Below, piece by piece: positions 10,052 to 23,300 of a stretch of DNA of 64,000 nucleotides (its first letter is position 1; every line of letters begins with the position of its first letter). The stretch spans positions 1,550,001-1,614,000 of the forward strand of contig JAUDYN010000001.1 in NCBI GenBank assembly GCA_030407005.1, written 5' to 3'. This DNA is from Desarmillaria ectypa. Its lineage: Eukaryota; Basidiomycota; Agaricomycetes; Agaricales; Physalacriaceae. Both the position numbers and the translations under genes were made by a program. The notes beneath the pieces were generated by a model, which saw only the letters and a list, made by a program, of their open reading frames with translations, was not told where the DNA came from and did not search any database.

Positions 10052-10083
10052 CAGTCAGGATGACTACTTTAACAAGGGGGTAA

Positions 10084-10499
10084 TGTTATGATTTTTCTAT
10101 TATCTTATTTTATCTGAGTCATATCCATGACTCATCCATCTAATCAGCCAAAATATCCATCTCATATCAACATACTCACCAACTGTTACCCTCATTCTCA
10201 CCCACAGTCACCCCAGACTCTTTTCATTGGACCATGATCCTTCTGGACCCACCCTACTTCGACACCATTCCAGCATGGACCATACCATTTCATCTAAAAT
10301 TAGCACTGTATTTACAGTATATAAGTAGAGTAAACTTCACTGTTATACTCTATCTTTTGACTAAATTACACTCATATACTTTCTATTCATACACCAAAGA
10401 CCTAGCCCCAAGTCTCTATATGAGTGACTGCCCAAACGTGAAGCAGCTCAGAGACCAAAGGCTTATGTCCCAAGTCACGTGATAGACAAGGACATAACA
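10084..10499 (+). repeat. 3' LTR of element B (416 bp)
   Basis: TGTTATG...CATAACA, related to the A LTR over its length, with TATATAAG near 10318 and CACGTG near 10478. The PPT-like AACAAGGGGGTAA lies directly before it. The right target-site copy would be 10500-10504 (GGATG); the left one is not in the window. Confidence 0.9.
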
Positions 10500-10989
10500 G
10501 GATGATGTATATACAATGAACAGAAAGGTTGATGTGCTAATTATGATAACAGCCCTTTATCTGAGCACCCATTATCCTAATGTTATCATATCAGATAAAT
10601 ATATACTCATTATAATGTATTATGAAAACTAAAATATAGATGAGCAATTCAATAGCAAGTGTTTCAAGCTAGCAGATGTTCCAACCTCCAACTTTCAAGT
10701 TAGATAATAGATGAAAGGCTATCCACTGTCTTTTGATAATGATACTAATACCCTAGGAGGTGGATGCATCCACAGATATACCCAAATCAATTAGTGCATT
10801 ATGGGAGTATAGTTTCCTTGCTACCAGCAGCTTAGCTAAGGTGTTGAGCTACTACTTGAGATCTGACATCATGAAATGTGGTGGATATTGCAGAATGAGC
10901 TCATTGTCAGCAAATGAGGCTGCAAAGTTGAAGAAAAAGAGAAGGTAAAAGTGTCCATTGACATGCACAAAGGATACATGACAGAGAGA
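10500..10989. other. Unassigned 490-bp interval
   Basis: A+T-rich, CpG-poor sequence between the B and F LTRs. I see no coding region beyond a 62-codon chance ORF, no repeat matching the rest of the window and no RNA gene. It may be old host DNA or an unrecognised repeat. AGAGA (10985-10989) could be one half of the F target duplication. Confidence 0.5.
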
Positions 10990-11364
10990 TGTTAGGTCCC
11001 AGTCCTCACATGATCTTGGGATCAGATGCAACTCTTGGGCTGTCTCATGTTCAGACAATCACCCATGATAAGAGTGTGGTTTAGATCTTTAGATGAGTGT
11101 GAGAATGGTATATGATTTAAGTTTAGTCAGAAGATAGGGAGTATACACAAAAACTACCCTACTTATATACTGAAAACTGGTAACTAAGAATAGCATTGTC
11201 TGGTGTATATCATACATAAAATGCATAGGATCATATGTTTGTAGAATGACTGTGGTCAGATGGTTAGGGATGGGATGACAGCATGAGTGAATTGATGGCA
11301 TTATTAATGAGTGAATAGTGATTAGATGTTTAGATAAGATAAGGAAAATGGAAAAATTGTAACA
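10990..11364 (-). repeat. 3' LTR of element F (375 bp)
   Basis: In minus orientation it reads TGTTACA...CCTAACA. It contains TATATAAG (near 11163) and the 13-mer ATCTTCTGACTAA (reverse strand, near 11132), identical to that of E, so F and E belong to one family. Confidence 0.85.
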
Positions 11365-11726
11365 TTATCCTCTTATTAAAGCAGTCATCCTGACTGCTAA
11401 ATCTCCTCTTTGGGGGACTCATTCTGTGATTTGACTTGACTGACCTAGTATTGGTCAATCAAGTTCTTCCACTGTCCTTTATTAGGGTTAATTACCCATT
11501 TCTTGAGTCTATCTTTTCATTGAGTGAGGTATGTGACATTGCCATTGTCCGAGTATTCATGGTCAAGTATCTTGACCACTGTCTTCTCTCAAGTTATGAT
11601 TTTGGCAGTGTGTAGAACTTGATTAGCATTCTTTTCATACTCTGCAATCACTTCTTAGCCATTTGCTATCTCAGTATCTTGAACCCAGGAGCTGTGTTCC
11701 TGGGTCTAACCTTTTCACTTGATAAA
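11365..11726 (-). pseudogene. Element F: chromodomain end of pol
   Basis: Reading the minus strand from 11726: a fragment matching the chromodomain (IKW-K-G, with Trp codons now stops), then the conserved tail and the pol stop at about 11398, followed by the hairpin GCAGTCAGGATGACTGC and the PPT. All upstream parts of F are missing because element E begins at 11727. Confidence 0.8.
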
Positions 11727-12120
11727 TATTACAATTTTTCCATTTTTCTTATCTTATCCAGCATCTTATCATTGCTGGCTCATCCAATGTTGCTTGCTCA
11801 TCGATAACACCATTGATTCACCCATGCTGTCACCCTATTTTAACCACCTGACTAATAGACATTCTACCAAATATATGGTTCTACTCATTTCATGGACAAT
11901 ATACACATAGACAATACTATTATTAGTTCTCTAGTTTTCAGTATATAAGTAGTGTGCTTTTCATGTATATACTTTATCTTCTGACTAAACTTAATATATA
12001 TATCTTCTACACTTATCCCAAGATCATAACTGCTCTTCTACTATGGGTGATTGTCTGAACATGAGACAGCTCAGGAGTTAGCATCTGATCTAAAGATCAC
12101 ATATAGACAGGATCCTAACA
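11727..12120 (+). repeat. 5' LTR of E (394 bp)
   Basis: TATATAAG at 11942-11949 lies 34 nt upstream of the 13-mer ATCTTCTGACTAA (11976-11988), which pairs with the primer site beyond the LTR end. Confidence 0.9.
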
Positions 12121-12133
12121 TTAGTCAGAAGAT
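12121..12133 (+). other. Primer binding site of E
   Basis: TTAGTCAGAAGAT is the exact reverse complement of LTR bases 11976-11988 (13 of 13); flanking bases do not pair. Confidence 0.85.
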
Positions 12134-14672
12134 TTTCTAATTGCTTCATTACTGCCAGATATGATAAAGCAAAAACCTATACTAGAAGAAAGAGAAAACT
12201 GACAAAACATCACACTTGGCACTGTCATAGGCAGTGCAATTTTACTTATAATTTTTACAACACTCTTTATATGCTAGTACAAAGAAAAACTATGAACATG
12301 TCTATGCTGGAGACAGAATCTAAGACCCTGACTTCCACCTTGTTTCCACCTTGTTCTCCCCATCATCTCCTTTATGTTCTTAGAAGACTCGAACCTACCC
12401 AGTTGATTCCCTCAAGTATGGACATCAAAAGGCAACAAGAAGAAGTCATCCTCCACCCTCAGGTCAGCTTCATGAATTCCTCTGAGGAGTTCCTGACATA
12501 TGACAGGACCCCTACCAGCATAAACCATCAGGTGAAGTGACCCACCTCCCCTACTCTGGAATACCTGAGGAACATATGGGATATGCTCTGAGGTCATAAG
12601 TCCTCCCCTCCCTGTTCAAGGGTTTGACTAACAAACTATTTCAGGATGGACAATGCCCATCCCTGCAACCACCCCTATGGCCCTTAGGCTATCACCACCC
12701 AGAAGAGAGGCTCCTAGCTCAGCAGAGGCACAGATTCCTTCTCCTCACTCCCTATTATTGATATCATTGACAATAACTCCTCTGACACTGAAACCTCAGC
12801 TGCTCCCCTCCCTTCTGACAGCCCCTTTAACATTGATGGGGCTGATTACAAGTGGCCCAACCTTTTAGCTGTCAACCAAGGTCTATTCAGCTCCTTTAGG
12901 ATTGCTGCCTGGAAATTATGGCATGCCAATGTGGAGGCCAGAACAGTCTGGCCCTGAATCTGTCCAGACATGGATGAGTGGTTGGCCCTTAACAGGGATG
13001 ACCCAGTATGAGAATCCAACCTGGGTCCCAACATTTATGCTCACATATGGGCTAACCAATTTTATGAGCTTTACCCACCCACTGCAGGAGACTTGGCCCC
13101 TGGACTATGACCAAGAACAATGGAGGAGTGGCATATATTAGGATATGCTCTCAGGGATCTGGAAAGGAAGGAGGCCAACCAATGAAAATAGGCAGGGCCC
13201 AAAACCCAATTTCAATAGCTTTATGTATCTATCAGGCTGGAAAGTTTCCAGCCCCAATATATGAATTATCCCTCTTATCCACCTGACACTCCAGCTACAT
13301 AGCCACAACCTCTTCCTGACTCACCACTATAAAGATGAGTCTGACAAATCAGCTACCATCCTCACCAGGATGGCAGCATTCTATTCACAGGCATAGGAGA
13401 AGAATCTGAATCAAGCACCACTGCCTCTGTAGCACTACTATAACTTATGGCAGAAGAAGTTTTACAGGTGGCTAGAAGTGAGCTAGCTGAAAAGAAACAA
13501 TGCATCCAACAGATGCATCAAGAACTTGCTGAGGCAGAAGTGGCCAGAGACTTACATGCCAAAATCTTTAGGATCAGTGAAAAGAGAAAAGAACCAGAGT
13601 GGGAAAGACTGATAGAACTCTCATAAGGACTGCCTGCTCTAAAACCAGATCGATTTTTGATCCCAGGACCATCCCCAGAAAAGAGTCCACCTGACCCTTT
13701 ACCAAATCCCATCAGGAATGCCCTCAATGATACTCCATACATAGGCATCAAACCTATTCTCATGCAACCCCCAAAGCTATTCAAAGGGGAGCATGACAAC
13801 ATTGAATGCTTCATAGATGATTGCATCACCTATTTTAAAGTGTTTCAGTACTACTTTCAGATGCTGTCACATCTGTTACTATTCATGATTTCCCACTTTG
13901 AGAGAGCCACCAAGGACTAATGGGTCTATAAGAGACCTGAATTCTAGGTCAGAGATGCCTGGGACAGCACCTCCATCCACTTCTGTTATCCCTCTTGGGA
14001 GGATTTCATCAACATGATAACCTGACAATTCTAGGACCCCACAATCAAGGAGGTCCATGAGAAGTGCATGTTTGACTTGCACATAGGAATCCAACTGGCC
14101 TCCCACTACTTCCAGAAACTGAAAGAAGAAGCCAAGCTGGCAGGTCAGCAAACTGATAATCATGACTGAGGTGTGATGGTCAAGGCTGTTTGACTAGGAG
14201 TTCTCTTATCATACACAATATTTATTTCCAACATGGGCATTAATATTCCACACACCTACCCAGAGTGGAAAGAGCACATTATGCATATATATGACGAACA
14301 GCAATGGAAATAGGTCTTCAACTAGACCACCAGAGTACTGTGGGAAGGTCTGAAGAAGGACTCCTGACCCCAACAACATCAATCCAGCAGCAAAGCTGCT
14401 GCTGGAGCAACAAGTTCCTTGGTCTCAAAGTCAATGGCCAATATGGGTCCCAATCAGGACTCTAGTATAGGCTGATAAACAGCATATGGGAGCTCAGGAC
14501 AGCCAATGGAGGTTGACCAATAAAGGCAGAAGGTCAATGCTTCTGATGCAATAAGAAGAGTCATATGGCCAAATATTGCCCTAAGAAAAGGGAGTATAAG
14601 AACATTCAGTCAGTAGGTGCAGCTAACATAGTGGAAGACACTGTGGCCAAGATTGAGGAGGCAAAAGAGTAG
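12134..14672 (+). pseudogene. E: ORF0 and gag remnants
   Basis: The hydrophobic start of ORF0 is still readable at about 12209-12290 (LGTVIGSAILL-like). The ORF0/gag overlap follows, with WMSGWPLTGM near 12975. The gag domain is clear at 13657-13920 (LFKGEHDNIECFIDDC, same layout as A) and the zinc-knuckle region near 14535-14580 retains two Cys and the His (CNKKSHMAKYC-like). Many stops occur in all frames. Gag ends GCA-AAA-GAG-TAG at 14661-14672. Confidence 0.8.
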
Positions 14673-14704
14673 ATTGACAAGGGTTCAATTCCCCTTGCTT
14701 GACC
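14661..14704 (+). promoter_or_regulatory. gag/pol junction hairpin of E
   Basis: Same site as in A: TAG at 14670-14672, then GATTGA-CAAGGG-TTCAATTC-CCCTTG-C-TTGACC. The inner 6-bp stem is perfect. The outer stem has decayed at former CpG positions. The pol frame (open from 14798) is offset -1 from this TAG. Confidence 0.65.
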
Positions 14705-14797
14705 AATGCCTCCAGTGGTCAGTCCTCAGGTTCCATGGGTTAGACTAATATACATGCATACAGACAATTATCTATACAAATAAAAAAATATACACCA

Positions 14798-17700
14798 TTG
14801 TTACAGACTCTGACTCTGAGCATCACTGAAGAATCAAAAAAGAATAGGTATGTCATCCTTCTAAAAGATGCTGATATAACTATCTATAGTAAATCCCAAG
14901 CCTCCAACAAAGCATGGGATTTGCCAGATGGTGCTGGCATCACCTGTTCACTGGATTCTCCTCAGATGAGTCCACCAAATACTTGGGTAACACTGAGGAC
15001 TAGGGCAAGTAGACAGGATGCCCTCAGACCTCTGAAGCCAAAAGCTCCCACACTCCCACTTAGGGAGCCAAGTCCAACTTTGCCAGGATCAGTGGAGGAT
15101 GTAAGTTTCTATCAAGGGCAGCATTGAGGATCTGCCAAAATCATGGCCAGAGCATCTGACCTGTGGAATTCCCAGAAGGATCTGATTAGAAAATGTGTGG
15201 AGGTTGCCTTACTGATCATAAAGCATGTAAAAACCACCCTACCTGATCAAGACACTGACTAGAGGAAAAGTGAACTGCCAGACTCAGCAGGGAAGGAACT
15301 GGTTGATTCATTGGCACTGATAGAACCTGATTCTGACAACATGGAACAAATGCTGACTTTACCAGTTGACATCTCCAAAGAGGATAGCACAGCTCTAACC
15401 TCATCACAAGCAGTGGCAGCCAAGAAAGAGGGGACATCCTGTGCTTGAGAACCTGCTAGTGCCCAGGTGGTAGAAAGGGGGCATCCTTGCAGAGTAACTA
15501 TTGTTAAAGTACTTGATGAAGAGGATGACATGGCTTTCCTAATCTAAGAAGCACAACAGTCCAAAATAAGTCTACCAACCCTGATACCCAAAACTGAAAA
15601 TTTGCCTAACAAGAGGGTATCTGATCATGTGTGGTACAAGCCATTCAGAGTCAACTGGACTCTACATGCCATCCATACTGCCAAGAATTTGGCCATCACC
15701 AAAGCTGCTCTCTCCACATGGGTTTATCCCAAATGACTCAGGAAGATCACCAATGAGCTTGCAATGAGCTTACAGACTGGAGAAAGTCAAGCTTGAGAGT
15801 GACTTTATGAACTCTGTGAACTGATCAGATATATCTGAGGAACCAAGAGTTCTGAATGGGACTTTATAGTGGATATCCAACTTGCCCCATGCACAGGGAA
15901 GAAGGCTCTTACCACAAGGGCTCTACTAGATAGCAGCTGCATCAGCAGCTCTATTAACTGAACATATATCCTCCAACACCAGTTGGACACCCAAAAAGCT
16001 GCTGCCCTCATCCCCATATACAATGCTAATAGAACCTGCAACAAGGCAGGCGATATTACAGAATTTATGGAACTCAGAATGACTATTGGTGGTCATACTG
16101 AATGCATTGACTTAGCAGTCATGGATCTTGGCTCCAAGACAGTCTACTTGGGCTATGATTAGCTTAAATACCACAACCTGGTAATCAATTGGAAAACTGG
16201 AATGATGATTTTTGGATGTTGTTAATACATCAGAAACCCACTCCCACTCCCTGATTCTGATGATGAAGACTGGTGGGATGAAGAACTGGAGGATGGTGAA
16301 ACCATTCTCACAGTTAACATACAGGAGGAGCTCATCATCCAAGCCATACACCATGCAAATGAATTAGCAGCTGCAGCTAATGCTAAGAAACTGAAAAAGA
16401 CCTTCAAGGAAATGGTACCTCCTCAATACCAAAGCTTCTGAGATCTATTCTCTAAAGAAAGCTTCAATGAACTCCCTACATGCAAACCCTGGGACTATGC
16501 AATCGAGCTGATACTCAATGCAAAGTCCACACTAAACTGCAAGGTCTATCTGCTCAACTGAAATGAGCAAGAACAACTTGACAAGTTCTTAGATGAGAAC
16601 TTAGACTTGGGACAAATTCATCCCTTGAAATCCCCTTTCACCGCTCCATTCTTCTTCATCAAGAAGAAAGATGGTTCCTTACAATCTGTTCAGGACTATC
16701 AAAAACTGAATGAAATGACAATAAAGAATTGTTATCCCCTTCCCCTGATCTCTGAACTCATCAACAAGCTGCAAGGAGCTAAGTACTTCTCCAAACTGGA
16801 TGTTCATTGGGGATATAACAATGTACACATCCATGATGGAGATGAAGAAAAGGCCACATTCTGAACTAACCAAGGACTCTTTGAGCTCATGGTAATATTC
16901 TTTGGTCTTACAAATTCACCAGCCACTTTTCAGTGGATGATGAATGATATTTTCAAGAATCTTATCACAGGAGGAAAAGTAACCATTTATCTTAATGACA
17001 TCCTAATTTTCACCAAAACACTGGAGGAGCATCAACATATTGTATGACAAGTTCTTCAATGCCTATGAGAAAACAAGCTATTTTTTAAGGCAGAGAAATG
17101 CGAGTTCAAAGTACTTGAGACTGAGTACTTGGGAGTAATCATCAGTGAAGACACCATTCACATGGACCCAGTTAAAGTGGCAGGAATTGCAGAATGGCTG
17201 ACTCCAACCAAGAAAAAAGAGTTACAATCATTTCTAGGGTTTACAAACTTTTACTGAAAGTTCATATGTGACTACTCCAAAATTGTCTGACCCCTTATGC
17301 AGTTAACCAGGAAGGCTGAGTGGTTCTGGGGAAATGAACAAGAGCAGGCATTTGCACAACTCAAGTCACAAATGACAATGAATGTCATCCTAATGATTCC
17401 ATCTGATGAAGGAAAATTCTGAGTCAAAGCTGACTCAAGTGATGGAGCCATTGGTGTGATTCTTAGCTAAGAACAGAATGGCAAATGGAGGCCAGTCATC
17501 TTCATGTCCAAAGCATTAACAGCCACTGAATGTAACTACAAAATCTATGATAAGGAGTTGCTGGCCATAATGCTTGCTCTAGAAGAATGATGTCATTACT
17601 TGATGAGTGCAAAGGAGGAAGTTGAAATCTGGACAGATCATCAGAATCTCCAGTATTTCCACAAACTGCAGAAGCTGAATCATTGACAAGCTCGATAGGT

Positions 17701-19550
17701 TACAGAATTGGCTGAGTATCATTTTACTCTCCAACACAAGATGAGAACTGCAAATAAAAAGGCTGACTTACTCAGCTGATGCAATGACCATGATCAAGGA
17801 AAGCAGAACAATCATGATGTGATTGTTCTAACCCTGGAACATTTCTGTGCACTTATTCTACCAACAGTGGATGAACAAGTTGAACATATCTGAGACATCA
17901 TCTGATATAAGAACTAGTGGGACCAGAGAATAGCAAAATTCCTTGACCACAAACAAGGAATTATGCAGGAGAATGAAGTCCTCTATTATGATGGACATAT
18001 CTATGTCCTGAGAGATGATTCTCTTCAAGGGAAATCATCAGTTGATATCATGACCACATCATGGCTGAACATCCAGGTATAGCCAAAACAGTGGAGCTAG
18101 TACTTTGAGAATATTGGTGGCCAAAGTTGAAAAAAGACATCAAAACATATATTAAAGGATGTGAGACTTGTCAATGAACAAAAAGTGACATGCAGGTGAA
18201 AGCCTCTCCACTTCACTCGAATGCCATTCCCACCTCTCCCTAGACACATATCTCAGTTGATATGGTCACAGAACTCCCAGAATCTGACAGTTATGATGCT
18301 CTATTGGTAATTGTAGATCGATTCTCCAAAGCAATTATCCTAGTAGCCTGTCACAAAGAACTATCTGCAGAAGGATGGGCACAAATCCTTTGTGATCACA
18401 TATACATGAAACATGGGATGCCACAAGTAATCATATCAGATCAAGGACCACAATTCATCTCAATTTTTATGAAGAAACTATATCAGATGCTCAATATTTC
18501 TCAAAATGTATCCACCACCTATCATTCCCAGACTGATGGACAGACAGAATGGGTTAATCAAGATATTGAGAAGTACCTTCAGATCTTCATCAATCACTGT
18601 CAAACCAACTGGAACAAATGGTTATCATTAGCTGAATTCACCCACAACAACAAAATTCACTCTGCAACAGGCAAAGTCCCTTCATGATTCTATACAGTCA
18701 AAATCCCTGACTTCTCCCTGATTCTCTTTGAACAACTCCATTTGCAAGTCCCACTACCATGGAATTCACTGAAACCATAGTGCAGGTACACAAGGAAGTG
18801 CATGACACATTAGAAAGGGTGGCAATGCAAATGAAATGACAATATGACAAAGGAAAGCAGATGGCACAGGAATACCAAGTTGGTGATAAGGTCTGGCTTG
18901 ACACTGCCAACCTTCACCTTCCATGACCCAAGAAAAAACTTGATGACAAATGAATGGGACCATTTATGATTCTCAAAAAAGCCAGTGTCTCAGCATACAA
19001 ACTCAAGCTGCTACCTCATTGGAAGATTCACTCTCAGTTTAATGAGAAATTGTTAATACTGTATATTCTGCCCACTTTCCCCAATCAACAGCAACTGCCA
19101 CCCCCATCTCCAGACCTTGTTGATGGACAAGAAGAGTATGAAATTGAGGAAGTATTGGATTCATGAATCTGTTGGATTCAATCCAAGAAAGGACAACCAT
19201 CAAAAATAGTCACAGACTATTTTGTCAAGTGGAAAGGCTGGACTTGGGAGCACAACTCTTGGGTCTAAGACACCAAAATGGGAAACACTCAAGAAGCAAT
19301 TGTGGAGTATGAGAAAAATGTCAACTGGGCAGTACACACTATTAAAATTATAACCAAGGAAAAAACTGTGGTCAAGATACTTGACCATGAATACTCCAAG
19401 AATGGTGATGTTGCATACCTTGCACAATGAAAAGATGGCCTCTGGAAATGAATCATTAATCTGGACCAAGTATGATGGAAAATGCTAGTCAATCAGTATT
19501 GGATTGATCAGGCTAAATCACAACTTGAAACCCCCAAAGAAGAATCTTAG
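14798..19550 (+). pseudogene. E: pol remnant
   Basis: Collinear with A pol. Readable parts: N-terminal spacer (14798-15127), protease near 15920-16160 (DSSC in place of DSGC), RT (16607-17060) in which the catalytic YLDD has become YLND near 16987, RNase H (about 17420-17800), integrase (18262-18687, with SDQGPQF and TEWVNQDIEKYL) and chromodomain plus tail (18954-19550). The stretch 17040-17080 shows three former Arg CGA codons turned to TGA or TGC. It is certainly inactive. Confidence 0.88.
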
Positions 19551-19582
19551 CAGTCAGGATAACTGCTTTAACAAGAGGATAA

Positions 19583-19976
19583 TATTATGATTTTTCCATT
19601 TTTCTTATCTTATCCAACATTTTATCACAACTTGCTAATCCAACATCACTCATTCATTGATAAACACCATTGATTCACTCATGCTGTCATTCCATTCCAA
19701 CCATCTGACCACAAACTACACCATACACACATAGTTTGATGCATTTCATGTATGATATACATATGGATAATGCTATTATTAGGTCTCAAGTTTTTAGTAT
19801 ATAAGTAGTGTACTGGTCATGTATATTCTCCATCTTCCAACTAAACTTAATTTATATACCTTCTATACTCATCCCAAGATCCAAACTGCTCTCCTATTAT
19901 GGATAATTGTTCAAATGTGAGACAGCCCAGGAGTAAGCATCTGATCTGAAGATCATGTGTGGACAGGGTCCTAACA
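19583..19976 (+). repeat. 3' LTR of E (394 bp)
   Basis: TATTATG...CCTAACA, same length as the 5' LTR and diverged from it mostly at former CpGs. It is preceded by AACAAGAGGATAA (PPT) and the hairpin GCAGTCAGGATAACTGC. Confidence 0.9.
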
Positions 19977-19989
19977 ATAGAGGTCTGAG
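19977..19989 (-). mobile_element. 13-bp left remnant of element H
   Basis: ATAGAGGTCTGAG also occurs intact in element J at 61047-61059, where it runs straight into CATCATGAAGATGC; H continues with that same sequence at 45923. This short piece is therefore the left edge of the H site into which D inserted. Its last five bases, CTGAG, are the target duplication of D. Confidence 0.7.
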
Positions 19990-20357
19990 TGTTAGACCCA
20001 TGGTCCATGTGATCTACAGACTTGCATAATCTATTAAGCTGTCTTGCATTTGGACAATCACCCTACAGTCACAGCTATGGTCTTCTGATCTAAGTGTGGA
20101 GGATACATGGTATGAAGAAACTTTAGTTGAGGAGTATACAGTGTAAACTACTTGACTTATATACTAAAAGAAAGGTCTAAATATATCATAGTAACCATGA
20201 GGTGTCCATGCAGAAAATAAGGGATATTGTACTCATCATGCAACTATGGCACTGGGTGTCAATTGATAGACAAAGGATGGGATCAGATAAGATAACAGAA
20301 GATAAGATGAGAGGAGATAAAATAAGATAAGAGCAAAAAATGGAAAAAATTGTAATA
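19990..20357 (-). repeat. 3' LTR of D (368 bp)
   Basis: Minus-strand TATTACA...TAACA; TATATAAG near 20157-20164. Pairs with 45520-45917, from which it differs by CpG-type transitions and a ~30-bp deletion. Confidence 0.9.
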
Positions 20358-20389
20358 TTACCTCCTTATTAGAGCAGTCATCCTGACTG

Positions 20390-23300
20390 CTAAGGCTCTT
20401 CTTCAGGGGTATCATATTGCAATGCTGCTTGGGTGATCCAGTATGCATCCAATAACAGTTTCCATTGATTCTGGTCTGGGTTCCTTATCCATCATTGCAG
20501 TCCATCTTTTATTGCACCAGATAAGTAATGTCTCTGCTTTCCAAGTATTCATGGTCAAGAATAGTGGTCACTGCTTTTTGTGTTATGATTTTAGTGATGT
20601 TTACAACTCAGCCTTGGATATTATTTTCATACTCAGCAATAGCTTCCTGAGCATTTGTTATTTCTGTTTTCCTGACCCAGAAATTATGCTCCCAAGTCCA
20701 TCTCTTTCATTTGACTAGGTAGTCCATCATCATCTTAGACCATTGCTCTTTCTTGGCTCATACATGGTGTGTCTGGGAGTCTAATACTTTCTCAATTTTA
20801 TATTCTTCTTGTCCATTGACTAGGTCTGAGGGAGGTGGTGGTGGTAATTGTTGATTAAGGAAGGTGGGCACAAGATATGGTGTCAGTAGTTTTTCATTAA
20901 ACCAGGGATGGATTTTCCAGTGTGGCAGCAATTTCAGTTTGTATGCTGCTGTGCTGGCCCTTTCAAGAACTTCAAACAGTCCAGTTCACTTGTCATCAAG
21001 TTTCTTTTTTGGTTGTGGTAGGTGAAGATTGCTAGTATCTAATCAGACCTTGTCACCAACTTGGTAATCTCACACCACTCATCTTTTCTTGTTGTACTGT
21101 CCCTTCATCTGTGTGGCTGCTTTTTCTAGCACATCATATACCTCCTTATAGACTTGGGCCATGGTTTCAGTGAATTTCATGGCTGTAGGATTAGCAAATA
21201 GGGATTTTATATCAAGTCAGGCATGATATTGGGATTCCTCCTATACAGAGCCATAAATAGACTTTTCTCTGTGGTGGAGTGCATGCAATTGTTGTGGGCA
21301 AACTCCACCATTGGTAACCAATTGCTCCAGTTGTCTTGTCAGTGATTGATGAAGATCCAGAGATATTTTTTGATCTCCTGGTTGACTCACTCTGTCTGGC
21401 TATCGGTTTGTGGATGATAAGCCATGGAGGCATTCAGAGTGATGTTAAGCATTCAGTAGAGATCCTTCATAAATGCCAAAACAAACTGGGGCCCTTAATC
21501 TGAGATGACCACTTGTGGCATTCCATGCTTGGAATACATATAGTCACACAATATTCATACCTACCCTTCTGCTGATAGTTTCTCATTGCAGGCAACTGGT
21601 ATGATAGTCTTGGAAAATCTATCCACTACAACTAGTAGAGCATCATAGCTATTGGACTCCAGGAGTCCAGTGATCATATTGACAGAGATATGCATCCAGA
21701 GAGTGACAGGAATGGTGTTTGGATATAGGGGTGTGGCTTTTGCCTGCATGCTGACCTTGGTATGCTGACAGGTTTCACATCCTTGAATATACTTCTCTAT
21801 GTCCTTCTTTAATTTAGGCCACCAGTATTCATGAAGAATGAGTTCAGTAGTTTTCATGATTCCAGGATGTCCTGCAGTGATGTGGTCATGATGGTGAGCA
21901 ATAATTTCTCCTTGTAGAATTTTATCTTGGGGAATATAGATGCACCTGTCATGGTATAGAATTCCTTCATCTTGGGTAATCCCTTGTTCATGATCAAGGG
22001 AATTGGAGATACCATTGTCCCACTGATCCTTTTATCATGTTGCTTCTTGGATTTTTTCCTGTTTCTTGAGAATGAAGGGCAGAATTAAGGAGCAGAAATA
22101 TTCTGAAAGCAGGACTGTCACATCATGATTATTGCCTTTGCCTTGGTCATGGTCATCTCATCAGCTGAGCAAGTCAGCTTTCCAGTTTGCAGTGCTGGAC
22201 TTGTGCTGGAGGACAAAATGATATTTGGTGAATTCTGTTATCCACCAGGCTTGTTGTCAGTTTAACTTTTGTGGTTTTCAGAAATACTAGAGGTTCTGGT
22301 GATCTGTCCAGATTTCAATTTCCTCCTTGGTGCCTATCAGATAATGTTGTCATTCCTTAAGTGCAAGCATGATTGCTAAGAGTTCCTTGTTGTATATCTT
22401 GTAATTGTGTTCTGTCACAGTTAAAGCTTTTGACATGAATGCTACTGGTCTCCATTTGCCTTGTTGATTTTGACTGAGCACAGTGCCTATTGCTCTGTCA
22501 CTGGCATCTGTATTGATCTGAAACTTCCCATCATCAGAGGGGATGGCTAGGATGACATTAGTCATCATCTGGTGTTTGAGCTGAGTGAAGGCCTGCTCCT
22601 GCTCATTTCCCCATTTCCATTCTGTGTTTCCAGTTAACTGGGTCAAGGGGCAAATGATCCATGAATAGTCTTGCATAAATTTATAATAGAAATTGGTGAA
22701 TCCTAGAAAGGATTGCAATTCCTTTTTCTTGATGAGAGTTGGCCATTCAGCTATCTCTGCTATCTTGACTGGATCCATACATATGGCATCTTCACTGATA
22801 ATGATGCCTAAGTATTCAGTTTCTAGTACTTTAAATTCACATTTTTTGGCTTTGAGGAACAGTTTGTTCTCTCATAGCCACTGAAGTACTTGTCAAACAA
22901 TTTGTCAGTATTCTTCCAGAGTCTTGGTGAAAATAAGAATATTGTCCAAATAAATTGTGACCTTTCCTTCTGCAATGAGGTCCCAGAAGATATCATTCAT
23001 CATCCACTGGAACATTGCAGAAGAATTAGTGAGACTAAAGAACATGATGGTGAGTTCAAATAACCTCTGATTCATGCAGAAAGCCACTTTCTCTTCATCC
23101 CCTTCTCAGATTTGGATGTTGTTATATCAGAGATTAGAGGAAAGAGATATTGGTTCTTGATTGTCATCTCATTTAGTTTTTAATAATCCTGATGTTACAA
23201 TTTTTCCATTTTCTTTATCTTATCCAGCATCTTATTGCTGTTCACTCATCCAACATTGCTCATTCATCGATAAACACCATCAATTCACTCATGCTGTCAC

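Larger units (their letters stand above)
11727..19976 (+). mobile_element. Element E: full-length, heavily decayed gypsy element
   Basis: Two 394-bp LTRs bracket primer site, ORF0/gag/pol remnants, hairpin and PPT in the A order. CpG is nearly gone and pol is full of TGA stops where A has CGA. The terminal TG has become TA in both LTRs. The 5-bp flanks are ATAAA (11722-11726) and ATAGA (19977-19981), but the flanking sequences come from two different elements: chromodomain of F on the left, leader of H on the right. This suggests rearrangement after insertion. Confidence 0.9.

Noticed and set aside
10500..10989. CRISPR array or RNA gene in the unassigned interval
   Set aside because: No spaced repeats and no convincing cloverleaf or stem-loop were seen.
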